From: Sarocladium kiliense
Lineage: Eukaryota > Ascomycota > Sordariomycetes > Hypocreales > Sarocladiaceae
NCBI GenBank assembly: GCA_030734395.1
Contig: JAUZTG010000007.1
Span: 463,677-527,676 of the forward strand
Direction: 5' to 3'
Length of the DNA stretch: 64,000 nt
The notes under the pieces are model-generated. The model saw nothing but the letters and a program-made list of their open reading frames with translations, did not search any database and had not been told where the DNA came from. Every line of letters begins with the position of its first letter. Position 1 is the stretch's first letter. Made by a program: the position numbers and the translations under genes. This document shows, piece after piece, positions 47,357 through 58,619 of the stretch.

Positions 47357-48770
47357 ATGCCCAAGCAATGGATAGGTTGCAAGAAATCTTACGGGGGTTG
47401 TAAAAGATGCAAACAAACGAAGGTCAAATGCGATGAGGCTCGACCCCTTTGTAAGAATTGCCACCGCCATGGCGTTCCGTGCGAGTATCCTCCACTAAGT
47501 TTTGCAGCTCAGCTACCGGATCGACCTTGTCCGGTTGCCGCTCCTGCCCAGTCGATAGTAGCAAGAGAGAAAACGGGCTGCTGTTCGGTTCAATCGAGCG
47601 GCGGCACTTCGAAATCCAGTTGATGCAACACTTCGTCACGGTGATTGGTCCGGCATTTCCATCATCAAGTCTTCAGCACACTAAAAGGGCTATGGACCGT
47701 CGACGTAATTCGTCTGGTCCTATGGTTTGCCGTCCTCGACTCATCGACTGTGTAGAGCCCGGTCGCTCCAGGGTTTTCTTTATCTTCGCCCACTATTTTT
47801 CACTGGAAAAAGCGGTTGACGATCATTGGATCTTTGCTGGTTTGGCTGACCGAGCGGCCGAAGGGATTTGGGGGTTGCTACCGCCGAGCCGGCAACATCA
47901 TGTCGACTGGCCAATACGACCAGCGAATCTTCGCCATTGGATCTCAAGCTTGCATGAGTCATATGGAAAAAGGCCATAGAGGTAGTCAATGCGGTTCTAT
48001 TACCTACCCAGATGATAAACCACTCTGGCGTTGATCATGGGCGATGTCACACTCGATCGCTTGCGTTGATGTGACCAGAGGAGTTCACCCAGCTGGTTAC
48101 GATCTGGCACGTCACCCTGAGCGGCGACCGTTTACACGCGATAGAGGCAGTGAGATACCCTTAAGTTGCAGGTATGCTCGAAAAACACCCCGGATTCTTT
48201 ATTGCCTGGCACATCGTGGCTTCGTATCGCAGGTTAACTTGGCGCTCGAGAAACGGCTTCCATGTACCCGCTCACGCTGTATCAGACAATATTTCATGTC
48301 CTTGGCTGTTATGCAAATGAAGATCATTGAAAACCTTCCAATGCTAACATGGACAGGATCGCAGTATGTAATAAGTCATCGTGTCCTCATAAGCATTGTT
48401 TATCGCCTTCATCCTCAAGCACTCGTCCAACAAGCGATTTCGCACAATTCACAGGTTTCTCCATATACAATATGGCGCACTCGATTGATATCTAGAGGCT
48501 GGCTATCGCGGAGTTGGCTACCTTCATCCTTTCCTACCATTTGTCCTCTACATCCTTGTCCGTCACAGCAAGGATGGAATTGACGGCTGGGGGTTCCTTG
48601 TCGTCTTTTGCGTCTTGCACCTGGAATATTTTGGGCTTCAGTAAGCCAGGCTCGCTCGAGTCTGTCCTTATCAAGGTAAGGAGTAAAGAGAATCTGAACA
48701 TAATTATGATGAGTTCTCTTGCCTAGGAGAAGATAGAGTATTTCACGGACTGGCTTAAACTAACAGTGCG
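47357..48770 (+). pseudogene. Decayed Zn2Cys6 transcription factor
   Basis: The 5' end is well kept: ATG at 47357, then a binuclear cluster with Cys at 15, 18, 25, 32, 35 and 42 (GGCKRCKQTKVKCDEARPLC). The frame stops at 47623. The expected continuation (RRHFEIQLMQHFVTV) lies in another frame at about 47605-47650, and a further piece, LWTVDVIRLVL, in a third. Later stretches near 48240-48400 and 48510-48720 still look like parts of the fungal regulator middle domain but are broken by stops and frame changes. No set of plausible introns repairs it. The right limit is approximate. It faces the 3' end of the P450 gene. Confidence 0.65.
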
Positions 48771-48833
48771 AAATGAACAGTTGAGATTCACTTCACGGAC
48801 TATATGGGCATCTAATCCGTAAGCTCTCTCCTT

Positions 48834-50583
48834 CTATGAGGAGTAGTAACGAGGTTTAATCGTAGCCTTGTATTCAGGCTTGACAAACCACCAACACTCA
48901 TTCTTCCATGTCATATTCCCATCGTTGATCTCGATATCGAAGTTTCGGACAATCTGGGGAATTGCTTTCGACATTTCTAAGATACTGATATTCTTACCGA
49001 TACAGGACCGGGAACCGGCTCCGAACTGTACAGAAGTGTTAGTTATTACCGATGAACAATACTAGTTTATGAATATTTACCGCAAAAGACCCGCCGATGT
49101 TGAGGTTCGCGCTGCCCCCCAGCCACCTCTCGGGTCGAAATACGCTCGCATCATTTCCAAAAGTTGCTGGATTGTGATAAAGAGCCCATCCGTTGACACC
49201 AACCTCAGTCTATGCACTGTTAGTTCTGCCTCGATACCTAGGCCGGATAGATTTAACTCACTCCTTCAGGAAAGAACTGTCCCTCAATCGTTAAACCACC
49301 CTTTGGCACAACTCGTGTGAGTTGGGTGCCCACCCCTGGATGAAGCCGTAGAGTTTCCTTGATAACTGCCTGTAAGTATGGCAGACTCTGAGATTTCTGA
49401 AAGCTGATGAGCTCTGCTTCGACATGTGTGTCCAGCTCGGCTCGCAGGCGCTGTAAAGTGTTGGGGTTTGTGTACAAGAAAAACAAAATAGAGCTTAGCG
49501 CATTCGCTGTTGTATCGGATCCAGCTCCGATATTAAGACCAATGGCTTGCTGAGTATCCTTGGGAGTGACCTTTCCTTGTTTCTCCAAGAGGAGCATCTT
49601 GGCTAAAAAGTTGTTGTCATCTCTGAGTACTGCATCATCAATAAACTCAGCCGCCTTTAGCCTGTACTCTGCGATGCGCTGTTCGACAAATTCCGTTAAG
49701 CCCTTGATAGGAATATCAATAGGCAGAAATGAAGAGAGCAGGAGCCACCAGGCGTGCATGTGTGGCACATAAGCCATCATTGATGCATAATGCCACATTG
49801 CATCCAGAGCACCACATGCACCGTTCGCGTCTGAGTTTGACTCCATCATGCCCATTGACTTTCCGACCTATAAGATACACTTGTTAAGTTATGCGCCATT
49901 GTTCGCTTTCGGCAGTGGATCTCACTGTGATAACTCCAATAACGTCAAATGCATAGTATTGGAGAAACTGAGGGAGATCAATGACCTGTTTCTGGTCACA
50001 GAACCTCTGCAGCTCCCTTTTCAGGATGACTGTCTGGCCGTCCACCCCTTTTTCATAGGATAGCAATGCCGTCATAGTGTACAGTGAGGCAACTGGTTTT
50101 TTCATTGCTGAGTGACGACCAGGATCTTGCTCATCGAACAAATTAGGGAATGAAGGCGAGCCAAAGGGAATGTAATAGTCGGCTTTGTGTAAGGCGTCAC
50201 CAATTCGATAAATGATCTTGAGAGCCTCGGGGGTGTCGAAGTCGTACCGCGTCGGTCCTATACGAACAATAGGCCCTAGCATTGTAATTAGGAAGGTAAG
50301 CACAAGACTATTGAGTCTAAAGGATAAACTCACCGTGACGCCGGTGGAGATCCATTATTATCTCGTGAATGTTTCCCGTGGCCGCATTTTTCATCTCCCA
50401 GACTCGAGATATTCGTGCTAGGAAGGGGCCTGGGATATTTCGCAAGCGAGAAAAGAAGGAGTTGTAAATAGCCCACAGCAGATTATAGGTAATGACCGTG
50501 ATGGGGACGAGCTTAAGGAGAACAACCCAGCCAGTTCTGACCTTGAGCTCGCCGATAAAGCCCAGTCCATTGTCTACTAACAT
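48834..50583 (-). CDS. Cytochrome P450, pisatin demethylase-like
   Basis: Membrane-anchored monooxygenase that oxidises small lipophilic molecules. Five exons (50583-50334, 50275-49926, 49867-49262, 49209-49081, 49025-48834) join in frame to 508 residues. An N-terminal anchor (WVVLLKLVPITVITYNLLW) is followed by RNIPGPFLARISRVWE. The I-helix reads AGSDTTANAL, the ExxR is KETLRLHP, the PERW region is FRPERWLGG. The heme-binding loop FGAGSRSCIGKNIS has its thiolate at C453. PIVRIGPTRYDF and FDIEINDG are typical of the CYP57/pisatin-demethylase-like group, many of which act on plant phenolics or in secondary metabolism. All key residues are intact although the flanks are decayed regulator and transposon DNA. 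The substrate is unknown. Confidence 0.92.
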
Positions 50584-51099
50584 TTCTTCTTCTTTTCTTC
50601 TTCTTTCTTTCCAATTGATAAGCTTCTGAGTGGTTAATGAGTCGAGCTAGCAGGTAGATATTGAGGAATGAGAGACAAAGGAGTCCCGATATACCTTGGT
50701 TGATATCAAGAGAGACACGACTAAGTTGAAGGCTAGTACAATGGACTCGGGTACTGTAATACCATCATCATGAAGAGGAATCTTATCCGCTACCCACCGA
50801 TGTTCCGCCCCACCAAGAACTTCGCCACCCCCCTGAGGATGCCACCCCAAGATGTGCCACCCCGCGTCACTGCTATAGCGTCTGTTCCTTCAGCCACTGA
50901 TTAGATCACCCCGCCTTATTTACAGTTTCCCCGCGATTTGCTTAGGTTTTGTGGAGTAGCGACACTAAAGGCGGCGTTACCCACCTCACGACAACCTTAG
51001 TTTACACCGTCGATCAAAAATGATTATAATAAGAATAGCTATATATACTAAGCATTAGTTTATGAAAAAGAAAGTAACCTTATATTCTCTAAATAATAA
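50584..51099. other. P450 upstream region
   Basis: About 500 nt with the P450 promoter, then C-rich/G-rich sequence at 50795-50870 with repeated CCACC motifs, which changes abruptly to AT-rich DNA near 51010. No gene supported; the frame at 50647-50850 begins with TTG. Confidence 0.45.
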
Positions 51100-51605
51100 T
51101 AAAAAATAATATTTTAAATAATATATATATATATATATATATTATTTAAAATATTATTTTCATAAAAAGGGAAGTCATGCGGGAGAGATTAGTCTGACTT
51201 ACGTGAGAGTTAAGTACGAGTCGAGTACAGCTCAGAGGCATAGCATAGAGGAAGATCATTCTAAATACCTAGTTCCCCTTTTTCTTATTTTAATGCATAA
51301 GGGAAAAAAAGAAGATCCTTAAATATTAATATTATTATAAATATAGCTCCTATTACCCTGCCTAAGTCTATAAGCTATTATAATTTGTTATAAATATATA
51401 ATTTATAGATTTGTATATTAAAATAATATTTTAATATATATTAATTATTTCTTTTTCTAATTTTCTTTTAAATATATATAAATATTTTCTCTTAATATTT
51501 ATAGATATATGTACTTCTTAAGTAATAATTTTATGATTAGAGTAAATTCTATTAATTCTTTTTATTATATTGTAAAATATTAATAATAATATATAATAAT
51601 ATGGG
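51100..51605. repeat. AT-rich block, probably mutated repeat DNA
   Basis: About 500 nt made almost wholly of A and T, with only a short GC-balanced stretch at about 51165-51270. This is in sharp contrast to the rest of the window and abuts a LINE relic. Such blocks in filamentous ascomycetes usually come from repeat-induced point mutation of transposons; that origin is inference. Confidence 0.6.
51103..51160. repeat. 58-bp perfect AT palindrome
   Basis: Two 29-nt arms, exact inverses of each other with no spacer and centred at 51131/51132. The outer part is AAAATAATATTTTAAATAAT and its inverse, the core is (AT)n. It could form a cruciform or hairpin. Confidence 0.8.
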
Positions 51606-52619
51606 CGGTTCCTAGGAGTCATCCTGCAACACAAACTGCTGTGGGGACTACACCTGAGTAACCTGAAAGGCAAACTTGAACGCTAACAGCGGGCTCTTAG
51701 CGCGATCGCAGCGAGCACGTAGGGAATCCGACTCATAGATGCCAGGCTTATCTATTCGTAGGTCGTCTGGACAGTAATAACCTACGGTACCTCCTCTATC
51801 CATATCCCGACTAAGCCTAGAGGGAACTCGTGTAGGATAGCACGCTCGCTTACTGCGGAGCAGTACCAGGGCCTTCGTATTATCGCAGGAGCCTATTAAG
51901 CAACGCCAGGTTGCCTACTCAAGATAAAACTCGCAGTCCCCCCGCTTGACCTATATATGAATGAGAGGTGCTGGAACTTTATGGCCGAGACCCTCCAGCG
52001 AGGCGAGGCCGCGGTGGTATTTAAAGCTAGTGTAGAAGCGGCACGGTGGATCACGGGACGCCGCCGCAAGGGCGGCCGCAAGCTGCTGACCTCCCGGAAA
52101 CCGATAATGGAACTGCAGGGATAGGCCAGAGAGTGGCTATGCTATGGGGCCGACAAGAAGAAGCTGCGGGAGCGCATAATCCGGGAATGGGAAGACTGGT
52201 GGCACGACCAGGCCTCCAGCCCGGCCGCATGCTGGCTACGGGGCGGGGCCGCCGCTGCGGAGTTTAACCCCAGCTTTAGGATATTACTCTTGAGAAAGGT
52301 GCACCAACGCCTCGCAAAGCACGAGAGCTCGGCACTCACACAGCTACGGACGGGGTGCGTCGGTCTAAGGTCGTTCCTCTATAGTCGGGGCGTCCCCGTG
52401 GCGCCCACGCCGTTCTGCCGATGCGGCAGCGGCGAGGAAACGGTCTACCACATCCTGGCCGAATGCGCACTCAGCCGAGACAGACCCGCTCATATCCCGC
52501 TACGGTCCCGACGCGATGCCGTGGAAGCCCTGTCGTCACCTAGAGCAGCGGGCACACTTACTAGATGGTTCCTCAGGGACCGCAAGCCTGAGCAGTTCCG
52601 GCTGGCAGTATCCCTTTAG
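51606..52619 (+). pseudogene. 3' end of a Tad-like LINE ORF2 (reverse transcriptase C-terminal part)
   Basis: One continuous frame of 338 codons reads as the distal part of a fungal LINE polyprotein. It opens with RFLGVILQHKLLW, passes ALSAIAAST and GIRLIDARLIYS, VVWTVITYG, LRIIAGAY, LAVPPLDLYMNERCW, and ends with a zinc knuckle FCRCGSGEETVYHILAECALSRDRP at the 3' end. Five in-frame stops interrupt it at 51684, 51720, 51759, 51897 and 52122, with no frameshift. The catalytic reverse-transcriptase core is missing upstream, as expected for a 5'-truncated or decayed copy. The fragment is GC-normal but is flanked on both sides by AT-rich DNA. Confidence 0.85.
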
Positions 52620-53284
52620 GAGCAACGGCTCCCTCACGAACAGAACCCGCCGCGCACAAACAGCTCGCGAGCGGCGGGCCCGCGCCGGGCCAATCCAATC
52701 CAGCCAAACGTCCCTATACTAGCGTACACCCGCAGCCGCTCGCTCTCACAGTAACGGCAGCATCGCCACGACAGCGCAGCGGCGCCGCGGCGTCCTCTCC
52801 GCGCTCCTCAGCAGCCCACAAGGGACCAACTGAAATGCGAGGCGCAACGGAGGCGCAGCGCAGACGCTGATATTCTTCTTCCCTATATTCCTTATTCTCC
52901 TATCTTTACTCCTCTCCTTTATCCTACGTGTGGGATAAGTCTGGCCATCGCGCCAGTTTTCACAGCACCGAATCCCCAGGGGACGCTGCGATGCCGCAGC
53001 GGCCACGCATATACCGCGCACGGGGTTTTCATCCTATTTCATAAGGTTTTCCCCCGAGCTACTACAGATAGAGGCACCGCCCACCCTATAGGGGGTCAGC
53101 GGAGTATAATAATAAATAAATAAATATACATATATATTTATTAAAAGGAATATATAATTTATAGGTTTATATATTAGAGTAATGCCCTAAACTGCAGTCA
53201 CTACTTCTTACGCTCATATAGCTATTTCCTCTATGCTCTAGATGCTCGCAAGATAACAGGTCTTACCTCGTCCTTTTGCCCTAG
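52620..53284. other. LINE 3' flank with AT-rich tail
   Basis: GC-rich sequence to about 52850, then an AT-rich block at 53108-53190 that begins with repeated TAA/TAAA units, resembling the 3' tail of a LINE. The element may end there; no target-site duplication was identified. Confidence 0.4.
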
Positions 53285-53610
53285 TGATGGAGATGTCTGC
53301 TTCATCTGGGTTGTCCCAGAACATCTGGAAGCTCAGGATCTGGCAACATTTACTTTCAAATCGAAGCTCCCACGAGCGCATCATGGGCTGGCCTTGGCAC
53401 AGGCTCGAGCATGGGAGGCTCCGAGATGTTTGTGATTTATCAGGACGGCGACGGCAACATCACTCTCAGCACGAGAACTTGACGACCCTTGCTGCTACTC
53501 TGCGCTCGCTCAATAATGCCCGGAGGCTTCGATGCCATGAGAATTAGCCCAACTCGTTGTTTCGAAGTGCGGTGTGCTTCCTGCATTGAAACAGGATGTG
53601 GGCTACTGCT
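53285..53610 (+). pseudogene. Fragment of a CDH-type cytochrome/DOMON domain
   Basis: Pieces of the heme-binding DOMON domain found in cellobiose dehydrogenase and related fungal proteins remain. DGDVCFIWVVPE lies at about 53288-53320 in one frame. SSGSGNIYFQIEAP, then TSASWAGLGTGSSMGGSEMF and VIYQDGDGNITLSTR, run at about 53330-53450 in another, so there is a single-base frameshift between them and a stop right after. VRCASC at about 53570 matches a later conserved stretch in yet another frame. No signal peptide or downstream domain is visible. This is a relic of a secreted or membrane redox protein. Limits are approximate. Confidence 0.65.
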
Positions 53611-54327
53611 TGCCGTCCTTCGCCGCAGTCGCATCTTGGTCCGTGATTCCTGGCACTCTTCGTTTGAAGAGAAAGTCGTTCATCCCAATGTTCTCCGTCC
53701 GGAGCTGAATGTAGATTGCACTGTGCCTCTCGCTGAAGTGCTTATGTGGCTGTAGTACTTTTAGTGTTGGCTCAGGTGTATGCCTGAAGGTTGTTCGGCC
53801 TCTGGTTTCCTGTCGCCACTGCGTCTTCCATCTGTCGTTGACAACTCTGCGCGACCACGTTTCAATGTGGACTTCAATGAATACAGTACCGGGGGTTGCT
53901 CCGCCCTTGGTGTCTCTCCGCTGTGTGTACTCTATATTTGGGGTAGACTTGGCGTCTATTTTTAAGCGTAGCTTGATCGGGGTACGCCAAGCCCTATTTC
54001 AGCTATATCGCGCTGACTCAGCGGCAGTTGGGCTCTTGCATCCGCTTTCAAGACTCCAGACTACTGACGCAAGGGTAATCAATCACCGCAATTTCGTGTC
54101 ATCCCGAGTGTCTTCGCCAGTGAAGAAGCTGGTTTGGGATTAATTAGGCTGGATGGGCTTAGTCAGCGCATAACCATCTCCTGATCTACTTTTTGGGCCG
54201 CAGCTCCGAGAGCCCCGAAGCAACAAGTCTGGTTCCGGCTTCTCTCGTTTTCCGTCGCACAAGTTCCCTGAGCGCTTCTTGCATACTCTCCCAGAAGAAA
54301 GAGATTCCAAATTTAAGTGAACGCGTC
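53611..54327. other. Intergenic, DOMON relic / Zn2Cys6 regulator
   Basis: About 700 nt with no supported gene. It probably contains further decayed sequence of the DOMON gene and the promoter of the regulator. Confidence 0.4.
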
Positions 54328-56578
54328 ATGAGGACCCGACGCGCGTGCGATGCTTGCCGTCAGAGAAAGGTGGGTTGCTCAACGTCCTGAGTCGTCAAGA
54401 GCGATTTGGAGCGACATCTCTGCACCGGGATTAGGGAAGGTACTTTCCTCGATAACATAACTGATCTCTTGGAATACACTAGATTCAATGTGACGGTGAC
54501 GCTACTAGCTCTACACGACAGTGCAACTGGTGCAGTTGCCACGGTAAGGCGTGCACATTCCATGGAGTGAAGCCAAGAGAGAGGGTCATGAGCAAGTAGG
54601 TCAAACCCGTCCCGCAAACAAGTCTATCTCCTCTACCTGTTTCTAATAAGACCAAGACCAAACTCAAGGTTCAACGACGACCGAACAGGTGGACTCGAAT
54701 GCGTCGAGAAAGCTGTGTCCCACGGCCTTACTCGGCCAAAAGTCCAACCAGTCCCTACCGCGTGGGACACTTCGATTGCATGTCATTCTAAAGAGGTCCA
54801 CTCGACATCCACGAAAGCCTCAACCAGTCTCTATGCCGGGCTTCTTCTAGGCCAGAAACGCTGCCACAGTGGCATTCCGTTCTTCACCGAAGAAGACGAG
54901 GAGTGGATATATTCGCGGACCGGGGAAAAAGCCGACTTCCGAAAGCTGACTGCCCTTCGCAAGGGACAACGGACCCAGCTACCAGCACTGCCTCACTTGC
55001 ACATCCAGGGAGTCACCGATCATCTTTATGCGCTTCCGTCACGAGGTATTGTTAGGGCGTGCTTAGATGCCTTTCACCAATCCGCTTTTAGATTGATATT
55101 CCCAGTCGTTGACTACGCTCTATTTCAGGAGACGATTGATGCGGCCTATGAAGTCGGCGACAGCATGTCATCCCTGAAACAAACCACTGCGAAAGTATGC
55201 GTATTAGCATTTCTTTCCATGGTGGGTTTGTTCTACAGTAGACTATCATTCCTGCCGCCAGTCGACTGGGATGCATGTTATCATACGGCCCACTCCTCCC
55301 TATCATCCATCCTTGATGAAGCCACCGTGGAAAATCTTCAAACGGCCTTGATGCTGGTAAGCTTCTACCGGTGGTATTCTTACTTAGCGGGACATTATTA
55401 ATTCAGCGTAACTAGTACCTCCGTCAAAGATTTTTCGGTCGCTCAGAGTCGGGCGCTATGTACCACTCTATCGCATGCCGAATGGCATTCGCGCTTGGTG
55501 GACATATAAACAGGACCACTAAGTCCCTCAGCGACGAGCTCCCTCGTCAGGAGCAACAAACCCGCCACATCCGACTACTGTTCTGGCATTGCTACATCTT
55601 TGATAAGGACATTGCCCTGCGGACAGGACAGCCGCCATTCATATCTGATAGCCATTGTGACCTCACCCTTCCCGAAGGCTACATCGAAAACCATTTTATA
55701 CTGCCTCTGCCAGGTGACGATATATCCTCGTCTCTCTTTGCGAATGAGTCGCTAGTTCCCTTTCTTCCAGGAGAGTTACGACTGAGTATGCTCAAGCATA
55801 AAACATACCAGCTACTATACTCCGCTCATGCTCTTACGAAGTCAGATGCCGAAGTCATCCGCGCGATTCTCGAGCTGGATGATGAACTTGAAAACTGGAG
55901 ATTATCTATCCCAAAGCTTCTTCGCCCTGCTCTCTCGATATCCGATCCCAAGAACCCAGTGCTAGATCTTAAAATGGAACAGCAGATGCAACATGTTGTT
56001 CTACACCTTGAGTACCACCATCTCATGGTGACAATCCACCAAGCAGGCGCTAGGTGTATTGCCAACGATCAAGACACCAGCCTTCATGCAAATGCAGCAA
56101 TCAATTCCAGCATGGCATTGTGCCTTGAAGCGAGTCGGTCAACTTTGTTCTATCTTCGAGCGGCTATCAATGATCTAGCAGGCGAAGCATTCTGGTAAGT
56201 TTAATTCTGATTATTGGAGAGACCACGTTACCTTCAGTTCCAGAGCCCTGTTGGTAGCGCAGAACAGGCGAGGAGTCATCTAACATAATATGCACTAGGG
56301 TTACCGTCTTCTATCCCACGGCTGCGACGATGACCCTATTCCTTCATGTCCTAGCTGAGCCGTTAGCTCCACTAGCAAAGACGGATCTAGACCTGTTGAG
56401 ATCTGCAGCAGACCTCATTCGCAATATGCCAATTCGGAGACCAACGCTACATGAGATTGGTCACATTCACTTAGTCAACGACTTTATCACAGAGCTGATC
56501 CGCCTCGGTAACTGCGCTATCTTGAAAGCTGAGATGGAAATGGAAATGGATGGATTTGGCATTGAGGAGTGTACGTAA
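54328..56578 (+). CDS. Zn2Cys6 transcription factor with fungal-specific TF domain
   Basis: Nuclear regulator that appears intact. Exons 54328-54369, 54483-54595, 54651-55356, 55416-56194 and 56299-56578 join in frame to 639 residues. The zinc cluster is assembled across the first intron: Cys at 7, 10, 17, 28, 31 and 38 (C-x2-C-x6-C-x10-C-x2-C-x6-C). Middle-homology features are FRLIFPVVDYALFQETI, the MYHSIACRMAFALGGHINR stretch completed by the third splice, and LLFWHCYIFDKDIALRTGQPP. The C-terminus could instead continue through a possible 36-nt intron (56571-56606) to a stop near 56665. It stands between relics and a GST gene and is the natural candidate regulator of the P450/GST/hydroxylase group; targets are inference. 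Confidence 0.85.
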
Positions 56579-58619
56579 TGAAACGCCACTTGACACACCC
56601 ATACAGTCACGAGTCTGCATCGTCAGTGGCCGAGAGCAATACCAAAGACGGATCCTAACCCAAGTTAACGAGCATCTGGGACTGCCAGATGGTGTCACTA
56701 AACAAATCGAGAAGAATATTAGCTCCCCATTTGAAGTATCTGTGATCAATGTACATGAACTGTCAAATAGAATGGAGCTATGAGAAGGCACCACTGACTC
56801 CGGAAGGTCCAGGTGCTACACCACAGTTTGCTAGTTGAGGGGAACCGCTTCGGAATGTCCAGTCCTGTCGTGTCACCGGAACGAACGCCAGCTGCGGCGG
56901 GACGCTGAAGATGTCCCAATGCCGCGTTAGTTTGGCAGAACACTGTGAGTGTGACTTGCGTCTTCTAGAAAGTGTGTGTTGGTCCCGGATTTCCTGGAGA
57001 GCTGTTTCGAGGCGGGTTCTATATAGTGTGCCCTCGCTTGCGTCTTCTCTAGTCAGCGGAAACTAGAGCAGGGCCATGGTCAGCTGAGTTTGTTTAACTA
57101 AAAAAAAGAGGTCACCAAAAGAGGCAGGAGAGTTTAGGGCGCCGCGTTTGACGGTCATCATAATAAAGACGGAAGTGCTATGGTCTACGGGCCGGAGTGT
57201 GAAGTCGGTCTTCCCACCGATCAGCCAAATGCCGCTGAGTCAGCGCACAACACGCCCAGCAAATGTGAGGGGCAGTTGGAGGATAAGATTATAAACTTTG
57301 TCCCCGTGGTTGGGCAGTGGCTAATGGCTGTCCAGAATTGCGCCGGGCCTATGTCGATCATGGACCGTGTCCTTGGTTTCGCGGGGAGGGACCTAGGCAT
57401 CTCTCGCTTAGCCCTTTCATCAACATGCAGACTGCTCTTTACAATGACGCGTGGCCGACATCTCCCGTCCCACTGGTCTCCTGGACACGAGCGTTGGAGA
57501 TGGGGAGCTCCTTAGTGAGAGGATGCTCCTCCATCAAACGTAGGACCCGGAGCCAAGATAAACTCCGGTCTGGCCGGAAAGTCGCAGGTATCAGTTTTTG
57601 GTCCTCCACATTCTCCGCTTTCGCCCTGACCACTTTCTTCCCGAGAAAACTCGTTTAACTTAGTTGGCCACGTACAAGTGTCTTGTAAGCTTTTACGCAT
57701 CCCCGGCAACGTTACCACCGATTATACATGGACTCAGCGGCTCCCGACATGCGAGTCAAGTGATTCAGTAGGCTAGGTAAAACCCAGCTGGATTAGCCTA
57801 GATAGAAATGAGGCGTGCCCCGTATTGACACTAGGAGCATTCCTCAAGACAGAAAAGCTTTGTCAGGATTTCATAAGCGGGGTTAGCTTTGGATTGACAA
57901 TAGAGTCCGGAGTATCCAGCCACCTCGGTCGTTCTTCCGGGGAAGGACTTTGCGAGTAAAGTATGACAAAGGATAGCAAAAGGTGATCTTAGGTTTGCAT
58001 GACTGTTCGACACTTATGCGCTTATTAAGCGCATAAGTGCAGTAGGCCTCATAACATTCTTCATCTACTAGCCTGCTAAGCTTCAGCATAAATACATTTC
58101 GCTAAAGCGACTTCCTGCCAAGGGCAAGATTGACCATTACCAAGGGCTTCCCTAGAGAGACAACCCCAGCTCTACTTCGAGGTGGAGACTTGGGACAGTC
58201 ATAAAAGTCCGAGTCCAAACAGTGGAAGTGGCCATGTAGCTATACACGGTTTACATGCCTAATTTAATCTCCGCTTAGGAAGCGGTTATGGAAGAGACAG
58301 AGAGGGTAGGGGGGGTAGCGAGATTTTAGTGTAATCTGAGTCACCAACTAAAGGCCATTCGCAGTGTGATACTGCTTAGAGCCAGATAGCGTTGAAAGGA
58401 CGTGCCAGGATTTCGTGAACCTAGAAGGATGGCCGAGAATGGTCTTAAGAAGCTATCGGTATATGCGGAGAAGATTTACCCCTCACTATGTAAGCAATGG
58501 ATCCAAGCGAGCTTGTGTATATATATTCAAGCATCAGTTCACTACACGTCCCACATCTTGTTTATCCTGTTGATAAATCAACGTCAGAATCATTATTTCA
58601 TTATTTTCAAGGAATTAAT
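56579..58619. other. Interval upstream of GST
   Basis: About 2 kb. An open frame starting at ATG 57180 (111 codons) overlaps another at 57317-57658; neither resembles a family I know, and together they may be a decayed gene. A 29-bp palindrome lies at 58011-58039. A purine-rich stretch lies near 58290-58320. Confidence 0.4.
58011..58039. promoter_or_regulatory. 29-bp palindrome upstream of GST
   Basis: CACTTATGCGCTTA and TAAGCGCATAAGTG are exact inverses around a single T. It lies about 580 nt upstream of the GST ATG. It could be an operator for a dimeric regulator, a hairpin, or a remnant of a small inverted-repeat element. Confidence 0.45.

Noticed and set aside
50647..50850. 67-codon open frame upstream of the P450
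   Set aside because: Non-ATG start, repetitive GC-rich composition and no family pattern.
57180..57658. Overlapping open frames of 111 and 113 codons
   Set aside because: Neither frame matches a family I know and no splice joins them convincingly; left as possible decayed sequence.
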